From positions 1-64,000 of the forward strand of contig NZ_JACJKB010000003.1 of the NCBI RefSeq assembly GCF_016900375.1: a stretch of DNA of 64,000 nt, read 5' to 3'. This DNA is from Collinsella tanakaei. GTDB taxonomy: Bacteria; Actinomycetota; Coriobacteriia; Coriobacteriales; Coriobacteriaceae. The position numbers and the translations under genes were made by a program. Numbering within the stretch: position 1 is the stretch's first letter; the number at the start of each line of letters is the position of its first letter. The notes under the pieces are model-generated. The model was not told the DNA's origin. It saw nothing but the letters and a program-made list of their open reading frames with translations, and ran no database searches. Shown piece by piece: positions 25,025-34,516 of this stretch.

Positions 25025-25062
25025 CGGCCCGCCCCGTCCTTGCGGGAGGACGGGGCGGGCCG
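25025..25062. terminator. Strong hairpin after the C69 peptidase gene
   Basis: A 16-bp perfect GC-rich stem (25025-25040/25047-25062) with a 6-base loop separates the C69 dipeptidase (ends 25112) from the phasin gene. There is no U-tract on either side, so intrinsic termination is uncertain. Confidence 0.5.
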
Positions 25063-25111
25063 ATCAGTTGCAATCCGGTTCGCTGCGGGCCGTTTTGCCG
25101 CAAGCCGAATT

Positions 25112-26752
25112 CTAGTTATCCGACATCGCGAAGGCGTTCTTCATGGCGAGGCTCGTGGTATAGAGCACCTTGCCCAGCAGGTCTTCGGTCTCGCGTTTGA
25201 GGTCGTCGGCCATCCGCTGGTTCGCCGCCGCAAGCGCCGCGGGGACCTCGTCTGCAGGAAGCTTCGCCACCGCCGCGTCGGTCTCGCGCAGCAGGCGATG
25301 CGCCATGCCGCCGATCTTCTCCTGGTAGCGCTCGACGTTCGCTGCATTCTCATGGAAGCGAGCATCGGCCAGCGCCGCGATCAGGCGGTTCGCCCAATAG
25401 AAGCTCTCAGAGGTCACGCGTGCCGTGGTGTTCTCCAGGTACTCCGGCATGGCCTCGACGTTGGCGTAGAGCGGCACGAGCGCGTTGAACACGTTGCAGC
25501 CGAAGGCCATCCACTGCACGCAGGCGTACTCAGGTGCCACAGAGGGACGGATCTGCAGCACGGCGAGCTGCCCGTTGCGGTTGATGCCGATGGGACGGTA
25601 CGCCCCGCGCGAGGCATCGGTGCCGCGGCGACCATAGGGATCGTAGGGCGTGCCCTGGTAGTGGGCCGAAAGCACGTACTTGACATCCTCGATGGTGATC
25701 TTGCGCTCGGGCACGCGGCTCCAGGGGATATCGTCCGCCTCGGGGCCAAAGGCCGCATGCGGGCCATCCCAGCCGTCATGCGGATTCAGGCAGCGCTGCA
25801 TGTACCAGGCGCGCGGCGTGTTGTACACGTGGTCGGAATCGGAGTGCGAACCGAACGCCTCGCGCGGGTTGAAGATGTCGCCCGCGAGCATCCCCTCGCG
25901 AACGTCGGCGATCAGCTCCTCGAACTCGCTCAGGTATACCTGATCGGCCTCGTCGTCATCGTAGAAGCCCTCGTCCACGCCCGCATACATGTCGTCCAGC
26001 ATGTTGTCGAGCACCTGCGGGCGCATCATGGTGAGATTCAGGTGATTGTCCTCCATCCACGTGCGCAGGTCACCGCTCGCCATGTGCTCCACCTGCTCGC
26101 CCTCGGCGTCGGCGAGGTCGAAGTAGTCGATACCCAGCTGGTTGGGCATGGTCACATACGCATCGTCCGGCACGCGCTTGGCGATCCAGTGATGGCCACC
26201 GATGGTCTCGAGCCACCAGATCTCGTCGGCATCGGAAAACGCGATGCCGTTCATCTCATAGGTGCCGTACTGCTCGAGCAGGGCGCCCAGGCGCTCGACG
26301 CCCTCGCGGGCGGAGCGGATATACGGGAGCACGAGGGTGACCATGTCCTCCTCGCCGATGCCGCCGGGCACCGCGGGCACATAGCCCTCCTCCCCCTCCT
26401 TGCCCTGAGCGGGCTGGTACACGACGAGCGGATCTGCGCCGAGCACGCGCTCGTTGCTGGTGATGGTCTCCGTTGCGGACATGCCGACGTTGGCGGTATT
26501 GAAGCCGGCAGCTGCCCAGATGCCGTGGCCGGGCAGCGCATCCGGCACGCTGGAATAGCGCAGGGGGTCATCGGGCAGCTCGATGGTCAGACGGCTCTCG
26601 ACGCTCGTGTAGGTGCGCGGCTGGTCCTCGGGCTTGACCACGGCCATGCGCTTGGGCTCAAACTGCCCGCCGGGCGAATCCTCGTTGCGCGCCACGATCG
26701 TCGAACCGTCGTAGCTCGCGAGCTTTCCAACCAGAATGGTCGTGCACGCCAT
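25112..26752 (-). CDS. C69-family dipeptidase
   Basis: The protein has 546 residues. Cys3 in MACTTILVGKLASYDGSTI is the nucleophile of family C69 (PepD/DipA-type Ntn hydrolases), next to ARNEDSPGG, which positions the N-terminal active site. Later motifs include WLETIGGHHWIAKRVPDD and the HSDSDHVYNTPRAWYMQRC region. It should cleave dipeptides in the cytoplasm after peptide uptake. ATG 26752 follows AAGGAGGAG; the frame continues upstream but only this start places the Cys near the N-terminus. No protease prosequence is seen. Confidence 0.9.
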   Translation of the reverse strand: MACTTILVGKLASYDGSTIVARNEDSPGGQFEPKRMAVVKPEDQPRTYTSVESRLTIELPDDPLRYSSVPDALPGHGIWAAAGFNTANVGMSATETITSNERVLGADPLVVYQPAQGKEGEEGYVPAVPGGIGEEDMVTLVLPYIRSAREGVERLGALLEQYGTYEMNGIAFSDADEIWWLETIGGHHWIAKRVPDDAYVTMPNQLGIDYFDLADAEGEQVEHMASGDLRTWMEDNHLNLTMMRPQVLDNMLDDMYAGVDEGFYDDDEADQVYLSEFEELIADVREGMLAGDIFNPREAFGSHSDSDHVYNTPRAWYMQRCLNPHDGWDGPHAAFGPEADDIPWSRVPERKITIEDVKYVLSAHYQGTPYDPYGRRGTDASRGAYRPIGINRNGQLAVLQIRPSVAPEYACVQWMAFGCNVFNALVPLYANVEAMPEYLENTTARVTSESFYWANRLIAALADARFHENAANVERYQEKIGGMAHRLLRETDAAVAKLPADEVPAALAAANQRMADDLKRETEDLLGKVLYTTSLAMKNAFAMSDN

Positions 26753-26904
26753 GGCTCCTCCTTCGCGCCGACCGCAGCCGGCATCGACATTATGCGTTCC
26801 GCCCCACAGTGTACCCGTTTGCCACCTACCGTACGCACCAAACGACTCCCAACCAGAACCCCAGCCAGAGCACCCCACGTGGCCCTGTCGGCCATCGAGC
26901 CGCG

Positions 26905-27038
26905 CACGGTCTGTAAGCTCCCGGCCCCCGGAAAACGGAAGGCCCTCACCTTCCCGAGCGAATCCGCAGCGAAGCGAGGACCAGCGAGGGAGGGTGAGGG
27001 CCTTCCGTTTTCCGGGGGCCGGGAGCTTACAGACCGTG
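26905..27038. repeat. 46-bp perfect inverted repeat at the folD 3' end
   Basis: 26905-26950 is the exact reverse complement of 26993-27038, with a 42-base loop. The right arm includes the last codons and stop of folD (H-G-L-stop), so the left arm is an inverted copy of the gene end. The hairpin probably stabilises or terminates the folD message, but there is no U-tract. Confidence 0.85.
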
Positions 27039-27884
27039 CTGCAGCTTCGCGGCCAGGACCACGTTGCTCATCAACATGGCGCGCGTCATGGGGCCGACAC
27101 CGCCGGGAACCGGGGTGATGGCGCCGGCGACGGGTTCAGCCGAATCGAAGTCGACATCGCCGCAGAGCTTGCCGTTCTCGTCGCGGTCCATACCCACATC
27201 GATCACCGTGGCGCCCGGCTTCAGCCACGTGCCCTTGATCATCTTCGGCACGCCGCAGGCAGCCACCAGGATGTCGGCGCTCTGGCAGATGCGCGCAAGC
27301 TCATGCGGATCGGTGTGGGAGTGCGCCACCGAGATCGTCGCATGGCGTGCAAGGAGCATGAGGCTCATCGGCTTGCCCACGATCGACGAGCGCCCCACGA
27401 TAACGGCGTTCTTACCCGCCGGATCGATGCCGTACTCGTCGATCATCTCCATGATGCCCGCCGGTGTGCAGGGGCGAAGACCGGGCAGACCGCGAACGAG
27501 GCGGCCCATGTTCATCGGATGGAAGCCGTCGACGTCCTTATCCGGATTGATGGCCGCCACGACCTCCTCGGTATCGAGGTGCGCCGGCAGCGGCATCTGC
27601 ACGAGGATGCCCGCGACCTCAGGATCGTCGTTCAGACGGCGGACGAGCTCCATAAGCTCTTCCTGCGTGGTCTCGGCAGGAAGCTTGTAGTCGAAGGAGC
27701 GGATACCGCACTGCTCGCAATCGCGCAGCTTAGAGCGCACGTAGGTTGCCGACGCCTGGTCGTCTCCCACGAGCACCACCGCAAGCCCGCACGCGATGCC
27801 GCGCTCGGCAAGCTCCGCCACGTCGGCCGCCGCACGCTCGCGAACCTTAGCCGCCAGCGCCTTGCCATCGATGATCGTCGCCAT
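27027..27884 (-). CDS. folD: Methylenetetrahydrofolate dehydrogenase/cyclohydrolase
   Basis: The protein has 285 residues. The catalytic Tyr-Lys lie in ATYVRSKLRDCEQCGI (Lys at about 57), followed by GILVQMPLPAHL, the NADP-binding GRSSIVGKPMSLMLL and the FolD signature PVPGGVGPMTRAML. It interconverts 5,10-methylene- and 10-formyl-tetrahydrofolate. AAAGGA lies upstream of ATG 27884. Fhs, the next enzyme of the pathway, is encoded just upstream on the same strand, separated by a terminator, so it is not strictly one operon. Confidence 0.97.
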   Translation of the reverse strand: MATIIDGKALAAKVRERAAADVAELAERGIACGLAVVLVGDDQASATYVRSKLRDCEQCGIRSFDYKLPAETTQEELMELVRRLNDDPEVAGILVQMPLPAHLDTEEVVAAINPDKDVDGFHPMNMGRLVRGLPGLRPCTPAGIMEMIDEYGIDPAGKNAVIVGRSSIVGKPMSLMLLARHATISVAHSHTDPHELARICQSADILVAACGVPKMIKGTWLKPGATVIDVGMDRDENGKLCGDVDFDSAEPVAGAITPVPGGVGPMTRAMLMSNVVLAAKLQHGL

Positions 27885-28253
27885 GCCGTTCCTTTCCACA
27901 AGCCCGATCGGTTCGTACAGGCTACTACAAATCTTCCGGTGAGAAACAAATCGTAACACGAAAGGACATGGGCCGCCGCAGCCTGCCGACAACGGTCGGG
28001 AGCGGGGCCGCATTTTTGCCCCGTTCATCTGGATAAAAGATTTACCCGGCCGGTAGTGACAGGATGCACCCGAAATCTGTCACAGCCGACCGGGTGAATC
28101 TTTTAGCAGCGCATGTAGACAGGCGGGCGGGGCGCGCCGCTCCCCTATGCGTCCGGCAGAGCGCGACGCCAGCCGTCACGGTCGCAAAAAAGCCCGCGCC
28201 CTCCCATAGAGGACACGGGCTGCAAAGCATACCGATCGGAATAACCCGAAGGC
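27885..28253. other. folD-fhs intergenic region with several hairpins
   Basis: This 369-bp stretch has no gene. It holds the fhs terminator at 28186-28221, a small GC hairpin around 28002-28023 (CGGGGC...GCCCCG) and an imperfect long hairpin at 28035-28104. In the last, AAAAGATTTACCCGG pairs with a one-mismatch partner at 28090-28104, and inside it GTGACAG pairs with CTGTCAC. The promoter of folD must lie here, but I cannot place it confidently. Confidence 0.6.
28186..28221 (-). terminator. Rho-independent terminator of fhs
   Basis: On the minus strand AGCCCGTG pairs with CGCGGGCT and is followed by TTTTTT, about 35 bases after the fhs stop codon. Confidence 0.8.
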
Positions 28254-29921
28254 TTAGAACAGGCCGGAGATCACACCGTTCTCGTCGACGTCGATGTTCT
28301 CGGCCGCAGGAACCTTGGGCAGGCCGGGCATCGTGAGCACCTGGCCGGTGAGCGCGACCACGAAGTGCGCACCGGCGGACACCTTGACCTCGCGCACCGT
28401 GATGCGGAAGCCCTCGGGCGCGCCGAGCAGCTTGTCCTGGTCAGTGAAGGAGTACTGGGTCTTGGCGATACACACCGGCAGGTTGCCGAAGCCGTTCTCA
28501 CGCAGCTGGGCGATCTGCTTTTTGGCTGCCGGCGTGAAGTCGACGCCGTCGGCGTGGTAGATCTTGGTAGCCACGGCCTCGATGGCCTCGGCGATGTCGG
28601 TGCCGTCCTCATAGGAGAAGCGGAAATCGTTGGGCTCGTTCACGAGACGCATGACCTCGTCGGCGAGCTCGAGCGCGCCCTCGCCGCCCTTGGCCCAGAC
28701 CTCGGACAGCTTGACGTTTACGCCAAGCTTCTTGCACTCGTCCTCGATAAGCGCGAGCTCGGCTTCGGTGTCGGACGGGAAGCGGTTGATGGCCACGACG
28801 CACGGCAGGCCGTAGACATCCTGGATGTTGCCCACGTGGCGCAGCAGGTTGGGCAGGCCGGCGCGCAGCGCGTCGAGGTTCTCCTCGTTGAGGTCGGCCT
28901 TGGCCACGCCGCCGTTGTACTTGAGCGCGCGAGCGGTGGCAACGATGACCACGGCATCGGGCTTGAGACCGGTCATGCGGCACTTGATGTCGAGGAACTT
29001 CTCGGCGCCCAGGTCGGCGCCGAAGCCAGCCTCGGTGATGGCGATGTCGCCGAAGCGCATGGCCATGCGGGTCGCCATGATGGAGTTGCAGCCGTGCGCG
29101 ATGTTGGCGAACGGGCCGCCGTGAACGAAAGCGGGCGTGTGCTCGAGCGTCTGCACCAGATTGGGCATGAGCGCGTCCTTGAGCAGCGCAGCCATGGCGC
29201 CCTGAGCCTTGAGCTCGGAAGCGCGCACGGGACGGCCGTCGTAGGTGTAGCCGACGACGATCTCGCCCAGGCGGTTCTTGAGGTCGGTGATGGAGGTGGA
29301 CAGGCAGAAGATGGCCATGATCTCGGAAGCGACGGTGATGTCGAAGCCGTCCTCGCGCGGCACGCCCTGAGCGCGGCCGCCCAGACCGTCCACGATATGG
29401 CGCAGCTGGCGGTCGTTCATGTCCACGGCACGCTTCCAGGTGATGCGCTTGGGGTCGATACCGAGCTTGTTGCCCTGCTGGATATGGTTGTCGAGCATGG
29501 CGGCAAGCAGGTTGTTCGCCGCGCCGATGGCATGGAAGTCACCGGTGAAGTGCAGATTGATGTCCTCCATGGGGATGACCTGCGCCCAGCCGCCGCCCGC
29601 AGCGCCGCCCTTGACGCCGAACACCGGGCCGAGCGAGGGCTCGCGCAGCGCCACGGTGCTGTTGATGCCGCGACGACGCAGGCCGTCGGCCAAGCCGATG
29701 GTGGTCGTGGTCTTGCCCTCGCCCGCAGGCGTGGGGTTGATGGCCGTCACCAGGACGAGCTTGGCGGTGTGGTCGGTCGGTTCGTTCAGCAGCGAGTAGT
29801 CGACCTTCGCCTTGTCGAAGCCGTACGGGATGATGTATTTCTCGTCGACGCCGGCGTTCCGTGCGACCTCGGTGATGGGCAGGGGCTTGACGGAATGTGC
29901 GATCTCGATGTCTGACAGCAT
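28254..29921 (-). CDS. fhs: Formate-tetrahydrofolate ligase
   Basis: The protein has 555 residues, the standard length. The nucleotide-binding loop [10 protein letters not shown] is at 64-73; further family motifs include [20 protein letters not shown] and the [13 protein letters not shown] segment. It makes 10-formyl-tetrahydrofolate from formate, ATP and THF, feeding purine synthesis and, in anaerobes, one-carbon energy metabolism. GGGAGG lies before ATG 29921; an in-frame ATG at 29948 lacks a site. Own terminator downstream. Confidence 0.98.
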   Translation of the reverse strand: MLSDIEIAHSVKPLPITEVARNAGVDEKYIIPYGFDKAKVDYSLLNEPTDHTAKLVLVTAINPTPAGEGKTTTTIGLADGLRRRGINSTVALREPSLGPVFGVKGGAAGGGWAQVIPMEDINLHFTGDFHAIGAANNLLAAMLDNHIQQGNKLGIDPKRITWKRAVDMNDRQLRHIVDGLGGRAQGVPREDGFDITVASEIMAIFCLSTSITDLKNRLGEIVVGYTYDGRPVRASELKAQGAMAALLKDALMPNLVQTLEHTPAFVHGGPFANIAHGCNSIMATRMAMRFGDIAITEAGFGADLGAEKFLDIKCRMTGLKPDAVVIVATARALKYNGGVAKADLNEENLDALRAGLPNLLRHVGNIQDVYGLPCVVAINRFPSDTEAELALIEDECKKLGVNVKLSEVWAKGGEGALELADEVMRLVNEPNDFRFSYEDGTDIAEAIEAVATKIYHADGVDFTPAAKKQIAQLRENGFGNLPVCIAKTQYSFTDQDKLLGAPEGFRITVREVKVSAGAHFVVALTGQVLTMPGLPKVPAAENIDVDENGVISGLF

Positions 29922-29973
29922 GGCGAACCTCCCAAACGCGCCTGACAAAACAGATTTCTAGCATACATCGAAA

Positions 29974-30014
29974 ACGGCCGGTTGCGGACATATCCTCCGC
30001 AACCGGCCGTCATT
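29974..30014 (-). terminator. Terminator of the ruvCAB operon
   Basis: A 14-bp perfect stem (29974-29987/29997-30010) is followed on the minus strand by TTTTCG. It lies 45 bases past the ruvB stop codon. Confidence 0.8.
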
Positions 30015-30054
30015 CACGGTCCCGTATGCGCATGCACACCAAGTGCGCACATAC

Positions 30055-31137
30055 CTATGCGTTTGCCGGCGGCTCCAGCCCCAGATGGTCGAAGGCCACC
30101 GACGTGGCAACGCGGCCCTGCGGCGTACGGACGATCAGACCTCGCTGCAGCAGGTAAGGCTCGTAGACATCCTCGAGCGTGTTGGGGTCCTCGCCCACTG
30201 CGCTCGCCAGCGTGGTCAGGCCGACGGGGCGGCCGCGGAACGTCTTGACGAGCGTCTCGAGGATGCGGATGTCCATCCAGTCCAGTCCGAGCTCGTCGAT
30301 CTCGAAGAACTCGAGCGCCTCGCGCGCGATGGGGTAATCGATATGCCCCTCGCCGCGCACCTGCGCGTAATCGCGCACGCGCTTGAGCAGACGGTTCGCC
30401 AGGCGCGGCGTACCGCGCGAGCGCGAGGCGATCTCGCAGGCGGAATCGTGATCGATCTGCACGCCGAGGATCGTCGCCGAGCGGGTCACGATCTCAGCAA
30501 GGTCGGCGATGGAGTAGTAATCGAGCCTGAACGAGATGCCGAAGCGGTCGCGCAGCGGCCCGGTGAGCATGCCCGATCGGGTCGTGGCGCCCACGAGCGT
30601 GAACCGCGGGATGTCCAGACGGATCGAGCGCGCGGCGGGACCCTTGCCGATCACGATATCGAGCGCGAAATCCTCCATCGCGGGATAGAGGATCTCTTCA
30701 ACCGAGCGGTTGAGGCGGTGGATCTCGTCGATGAACAGCACGTCGCCCGGCTGGAGGTTCGTCAGGATGGCAGCGAGGTCGCCGGTGCGGGCGATGGCCG
30801 GACCGGAGGTCGTGCGGACCTGGGCGCCCATCTCGTTGGCCACGACCGTCGCGAGCGTCGTCTTGCCGAGGCCGGGCGGGCCGGAAAAGATCACGTGGTC
30901 CAGGCACTCCCCGCGCGACTTGGCCGCCTCGATAAGAATGCGCAGGCTCTGCTTGATGTGGTCCTGACCGCAGTAGTCGTCCAGGCGCTGCGGGCGCAGC
31001 GTCCGCTCGACGTCGAGGTCCTCGGAGGTGAGGTCGCCGGTCACGAAGCGCCCGGTCTCATGGGCGGGAGCTGCAGGCGTGCGGCGCGGTGCGGCGTCGG
31101 CCCACAGGTCTACGGAGCCGTCGGCTTCCCACATCAT
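30055..31137 (-). CDS. ruvB: Holliday junction helicase RuvB
   Basis: The protein has 360 residues: Walker [10 protein letters not shown], Walker B FIDEIHR, the RuvB signature [16 protein letters not shown] and the C-terminal winged helix near [16 protein letters not shown]. It forms the hexameric AAA+ motor of branch migration with RuvA. The start (M-M-W-E-A-D) overlaps the ruvA stop by 4 bp. An N-terminal extension of about 40 residues precedes the conserved core, as in actinobacterial RuvB. Confidence 0.98.
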   Translation of the reverse strand: MMWEADGSVDLWADAAPRRTPAAPAHETGRFVTGDLTSEDLDVERTLRPQRLDDYCGQDHIKQSLRILIEAAKSRGECLDHVIFSGPPGLGKTTLATVVANEMGAQVRTTSGPAIARTGDLAAILTNLQPGDVLFIDEIHRLNRSVEEILYPAMEDFALDIVIGKGPAARSIRLDIPRFTLVGATTRSGMLTGPLRDRFGISFRLDYYSIADLAEIVTRSATILGVQIDHDSACEIASRSRGTPRLANRLLKRVRDYAQVRGEGHIDYPIAREALEFFEIDELGLDWMDIRILETLVKTFRGRPVGLTTLASAVGEDPNTLEDVYEPYLLQRGLIVRTPQGRVATSVAFDHLGLEPPANA

Positions 31138-31751
31138 GCATCCATCCCCAACCGCTTGAGCGCACTGGCGAGCAGCTCCTCGACGCGGGCCGCGCCATCG
31201 AGACCATCGAGCGCCAGATCGGCCTCCTGTGGCGTGAAGCCCATCGAGAGCAGGGCGGCACGGGCGTCATCGAGTGCGGTGGATGCCGGCGCGCTGCCGA
31301 GCGGCAGCTGGCCGGCCGCGGGCACGTCGGCGGCAAGCAGCCCGTGGTCCTTGGCGAACACGCTCTTGAGCTCCAAGATCAGACGTTGGGCGGTTTTCTT
31401 GCCCACGCCGGGAACCGTCGCCATGCCCTTGGCATCCTCTGCCATGACCACGGTGTAGAGCTGGCCGACTGTGAACTTGGACAGCACGGCGAGCGCCAGG
31501 CGCGGACCCACGCCCGACACGGCCACAAGCCGATCGAACATGGTCCGCTCCTCCTTGGAGGCGAAGCCGAACAGCGTCATGGCATCCTCGCGAACCTGCA
31601 GGCGCGTGAACAGGCGGCATGTCTGCCCCAGCGGAGGCAGCGAGGCTGCAGTCGTTCCCGAGATGCCGACCTCGAACCCGACGCCGCCCACATCAAGCAC
31701 GGCGACGCTGGGCGAGGCCTCGACGAGGACGCCGGTAAGCAGGGTGATCAT
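31134..31751 (-). CDS. ruvA: Holliday junction DNA-binding subunit RuvA
   Basis: The protein has 205 residues: an OB-fold start ([25 protein letters not shown], shown in part), two helix-hairpin-helix motifs ([17 protein letters not shown] and [20 protein letters not shown]) and a C-terminal RuvB-binding domain of about 45 residues after an Ala/Pro linker. It overlaps ruvC at its start and ruvB at its end by ATGA, giving strict coupling of the three resolvasome subunits. Confidence 0.97.
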   Translation of the reverse strand: MITLLTGVLVEASPSVAVLDVGGVGFEVGISGTTAASLPPLGQTCRLFTRLQVREDAMTLFGFASKEERTMFDRLVAVSGVGPRLALAVLSKFTVGQLYTVVMAEDAKGMATVPGVGKKTAQRLILELKSVFAKDHGLLAADVPAAGQLPLGSAPASTALDDARAALLSMGFTPQEADLALDGLDGAARVEELLASALKRLGMDA

Positions 31752-32272
31752 GAGTAGCCGTTTCCCCTTTCCTCCACATAGGACCAGCCGGAGAGCGCGC
31801 CGGTGCGGCGCAGGTTGGCATGGCAGATGGCGCAGGCAAGCGCGTCGGCCGCATGGTCGGGCCGTGGATCGTGATCGAGGTGCAAAAGATTGCGGACCAT
31901 ATACATCACTTGGGCCTTATCGGCCGAACCGGTGCCCACCACCGCCTGCTTGATCTGCATGGGCGTGTACTCGCCCACCTCGACACCGCACAGCGAGACC
32001 GCCACGAGCGCGGCCCCGCGGGCATGCGCGGTCGGGATGGCCGAGCGCACGTTGGCACCGAAGTAGATGCCCTCGCACGCCGCCTCGAGTGGGCGGTAGC
32101 GCTCCACGACGGCCGTCAGGTCGTCGGCGATATGCCGTAACCGGACCGCAAGGTCGCTGCCCGCAGACGTCTGGATGCACCCGTAGGCGCGGCACCGAAC
32201 CTCGCCGCGGCGCTCCTCGACGATCCCCCAGCCCGTGTTGGCGAGCCCGGGGTCGATACCCAAGATGACCAC
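31748..32272 (-). CDS. ruvC: Crossover junction endonuclease RuvC
   Basis: The protein has 174 residues: catalytic Asp in LGIDPGLANTG (about residue 7), Glu in CEGIYFGANVRSA and the C-terminal DHAADALACAI acid pair. It resolves Holliday junctions. The GTG at 32278 cannot be used because it overlaps the GGGAGG ribosome site; the GTG at 32272 is correctly spaced. A LexA box lies 26 bases upstream of this start, so the whole ruvCAB operon is probably SOS-induced. Confidence 0.96.
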   Translation of the reverse strand: MVILGIDPGLANTGWGIVEERRGEVRCRAYGCIQTSAGSDLAVRLRHIADDLTAVVERYRPLEAACEGIYFGANVRSAIPTAHARGAALVAVSLCGVEVGEYTPMQIKQAVVGTGSADKAQVMYMVRNLLHLDHDPRPDHAADALACAICHANLRRTGALSGWSYVEERGNGYS

Positions 32273-32297
32273 GAGCACCTCCCGAGCCTCGTATCTC

Positions 32298-32309
32298 GAA
32301 CATCTGTTC
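32298..32309 (-). promoter_or_regulatory. Predicted LexA (SOS) box of ruvCAB
   Basis: GAACATCTGTTC fits GAAC-N4-GTTC, embedded as CGAACATCTGTTCT. ruv operons are known LexA targets in many bacteria, which supports the reading. Confidence 0.7.
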
Positions 32310-32362
32310 TACTGTACCATGCGGTCCCGGGGCGTGCAAGCGCCCACCCGCGCAGCTCAAAC

Positions 32363-34357
32363 CTAGTTCTGCGAGAAGAAGGGGTAGTGCTGGGCGATCC
32401 CTTGGGGCATCTGCCCCGGCATCATATGCCGGGCATCGCCGGGAATCTCCGGCTCGCCTGAGGACTCCATCATCTTTCTCAGCTGGCTCTCGAAGCGCAT
32501 CGCGCTCTCCCGCATGCGCCGCTGGCCCTCCTCGCTCGCAAGCTCCTGCTGCTGCTCGGGGCTCAGCCCCAACAGCTCGCCGAGAAGCCCCAGGATCTCG
32601 CCGCGCACGCGCTCGCCATGCTCCTCGCCGAGCGACGCCAGGCGCTCCTGCTCGCTTTGGACCACGTCCATCATCTGCAGCGGCTCTGCGCCCTGCCGAC
32701 CCAGATCGGACCAGCCGAGAGACGAGGGCCAGACGCGCTCGATAAACGAGCGCGCCGACACGAAGGGCGCAGGCGGCAGCATGCGGCGCCAGTGCTCGAA
32801 CCGCCGCGTGAGCAGGATGATCAGCGATGCGGCCTCGGGTGCCGTCGCGAACAGCGGCAGGTCCTCGAGCACCTGGTTTCGGTCGACATGCGCCTCGAGG
32901 ACCCCGTCGACCTGCGAGGGCTCAAGGCAGGCAAGCAGCTGGGAGATGCGCTCGCGCAGCATCGGGTCCGTGCCGCTCGCCTCGACGGCATCCAGAAGGA
33001 TGCGGTTCAAGGTGGCGTGCACCGCATCGAGCGACACGAGCGCCGGCGGGATCGCCGCCGAGGAACGGCCGCGGTAGCGGGCGAGAAACTCCAGGTAGGT
33101 CAGGTACACGTCGCCGAACGGCGCGCAGACGGCGAGCGACGCTCCCGCCCGCAGGCAGGCAGCGGGTGCCAGGGCGGCATCCGTCTTCGTGAGCGGCGAC
33201 ATGATGCTCGCATCCATCTCGTGCGCGACATCGGCCAGGTACAGCGCGTCGATGCCCGCGCGCAGGCGGCCGGCATCGCGGGCGGGCACGTCGCGGTCCA
33301 TCCAGCGCGAAACGTCGCCCTGGGCGCGCTCGACGAGACGGATCCCGAGGTTGGCCGCCAGCTGACGCACGTGCTCCATGCGCTCGCGCTCCAGCGCCTC
33401 CTGCCGCGGGGTGTACACCTCCGAGCGCTCGAAGGCCACGCCGATGACGTTGCGCGAACCGAGCGCATCGACCGCGAGCACCGCCAAAAGCGACGAGGGC
33501 AGATCCCCCTCGAGCGGCACGATGACGCGGTTGCGGCCGTCGGCCGCCAGGGTGTCGCGCACATAGAGCCGCAGCGCCTCCCAGACCCACTCCTCGCGCT
33601 GGTAGGTCGGCAGCTCGTGCTCGTCCACCGCAGGCACCACGGTGCCGCGGACGATCTCCTGCACAAGAAGGCTCTCTTCGAAGCAGGGCGCCATCGCGAC
33701 CACGCGACCGCTCTCGTCCATGACGAACGAGCCGCCGGTGTACACCACGTCATCGTACGCGCCGATCGGCGCCATGTAGGCGAGCCACACGCCCGCGCGG
33801 GCGACCGCATCGACGAAATGCCCGTCGGCCACGGCGGCAACGGCGCTCGACTGCTCGCTTTGCGCGTTGAACCCGCCCATGGGCAGGTAGACGGCAACGT
33901 CGCACCCCTTGGGCAGCTGCGGCAGATCGCGCTCGAGGTCGAGCACGACCGCCACGCGCTCCCCGGCGACATCGAACACGGGCGACTCCCAGATGCCCGG
34001 GTCGATCCGCCCGCTGCGCAGTGCCGCCAACGAGCGCAAGGGCACGACGCGACCCTCGCGCAGCAGGAACGTCTCGAGAAACGGGGTCTGCTCGACGGGC
34101 ACGACGGCGGGCACCAAGCAGGAGATGCCCGAATCCTCGAGGCGCACGGCGAGCTCGCCCAGGCAGCGCAGCATGTCGTGCATGAAGTTGGCGTACTCGA
34201 TGAGGGCCGTGGGCTGCATACCCGTGAACATCGGGGTGGGCGCGCACAGCAGCTGGGCACCCTGCTCGGCTGCCATCATCGCCTGATCGCCGATGCGCGA
34301 GCAGATGCCCTCGATATCTCCCAAGCGCACGTCGATCTGCGCAAGCGCAAGTTTCAT
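32363..34357 (-). CDS. Degenerate NAD+ synthetase-like protein (pseudoenzyme)
   Basis: The protein has 664 residues with the order of glutamine-dependent NadE: a nitrilase/CN-hydrolase-like domain (about 1-255) and a NAD-synthase-like domain (about 270-545). The active sites are lost. Where CN-hydrolases have the FPE glutamate the protein reads LCAPTPMFTG. The Cys region reads VYLPMGGFN. The PP-loop SGGxDS is replaced by PLEGDLPSS, although the flanking SLLAVLAVDALGSRNVIGVAF is preserved. A glutamine-rich C-terminal extension of about 100 residues ends in AQHYPFFSQN. It is probably a regulatory or scaffold relative of NadE. GAGGAG lies before ATG 34357. Confidence 0.75.
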   Translation of the reverse strand: MKLALAQIDVRLGDIEGICSRIGDQAMMAAEQGAQLLCAPTPMFTGMQPTALIEYANFMHDMLRCLGELAVRLEDSGISCLVPAVVPVEQTPFLETFLLREGRVVPLRSLAALRSGRIDPGIWESPVFDVAGERVAVVLDLERDLPQLPKGCDVAVYLPMGGFNAQSEQSSAVAAVADGHFVDAVARAGVWLAYMAPIGAYDDVVYTGGSFVMDESGRVVAMAPCFEESLLVQEIVRGTVVPAVDEHELPTYQREEWVWEALRLYVRDTLAADGRNRVIVPLEGDLPSSLLAVLAVDALGSRNVIGVAFERSEVYTPRQEALERERMEHVRQLAANLGIRLVERAQGDVSRWMDRDVPARDAGRLRAGIDALYLADVAHEMDASIMSPLTKTDAALAPAACLRAGASLAVCAPFGDVYLTYLEFLARYRGRSSAAIPPALVSLDAVHATLNRILLDAVEASGTDPMLRERISQLLACLEPSQVDGVLEAHVDRNQVLEDLPLFATAPEAASLIILLTRRFEHWRRMLPPAPFVSARSFIERVWPSSLGWSDLGRQGAEPLQMMDVVQSEQERLASLGEEHGERVRGEILGLLGELLGLSPEQQQELASEEGQRRMRESAMRFESQLRKMMESSGEPEIPGDARHMMPGQMPQGIAQHYPFFSQN

Positions 34358-34457
34358 CACGAGTCTCCTCGGTTCGTCGTTTCTCCCCATGATACCCGCA
34401 AAGCGTGCGGGCGCCCCAAAACTTGACGGGTCCGCCGCTGCAGGCGGCCCGACAGCA

Positions 34458-34497
34458 GAGCGCCCCGCCGCACCTCGTACGGTGCGGCGGGGCGCTC
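34458..34497. terminator. GC-rich hairpin after the superoxide reductase gene
   Basis: A 17-bp perfect stem (34458-34474/34481-34497) with a 6-base loop lies 20 bases past the stop at 34517. No U-tract is present, so it may stabilise RNA ends rather than terminate. Confidence 0.5.
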
Positions 34498-34516
34498 AAA
34501 CCGATCGGAAGCGATT

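Noticed and set aside
32618-34426. 602-codon plus-strand frame over the NadE-like gene
   Set aside because: Shadow frame; the minus-strand protein has family-consistent structure and a ribosome site.
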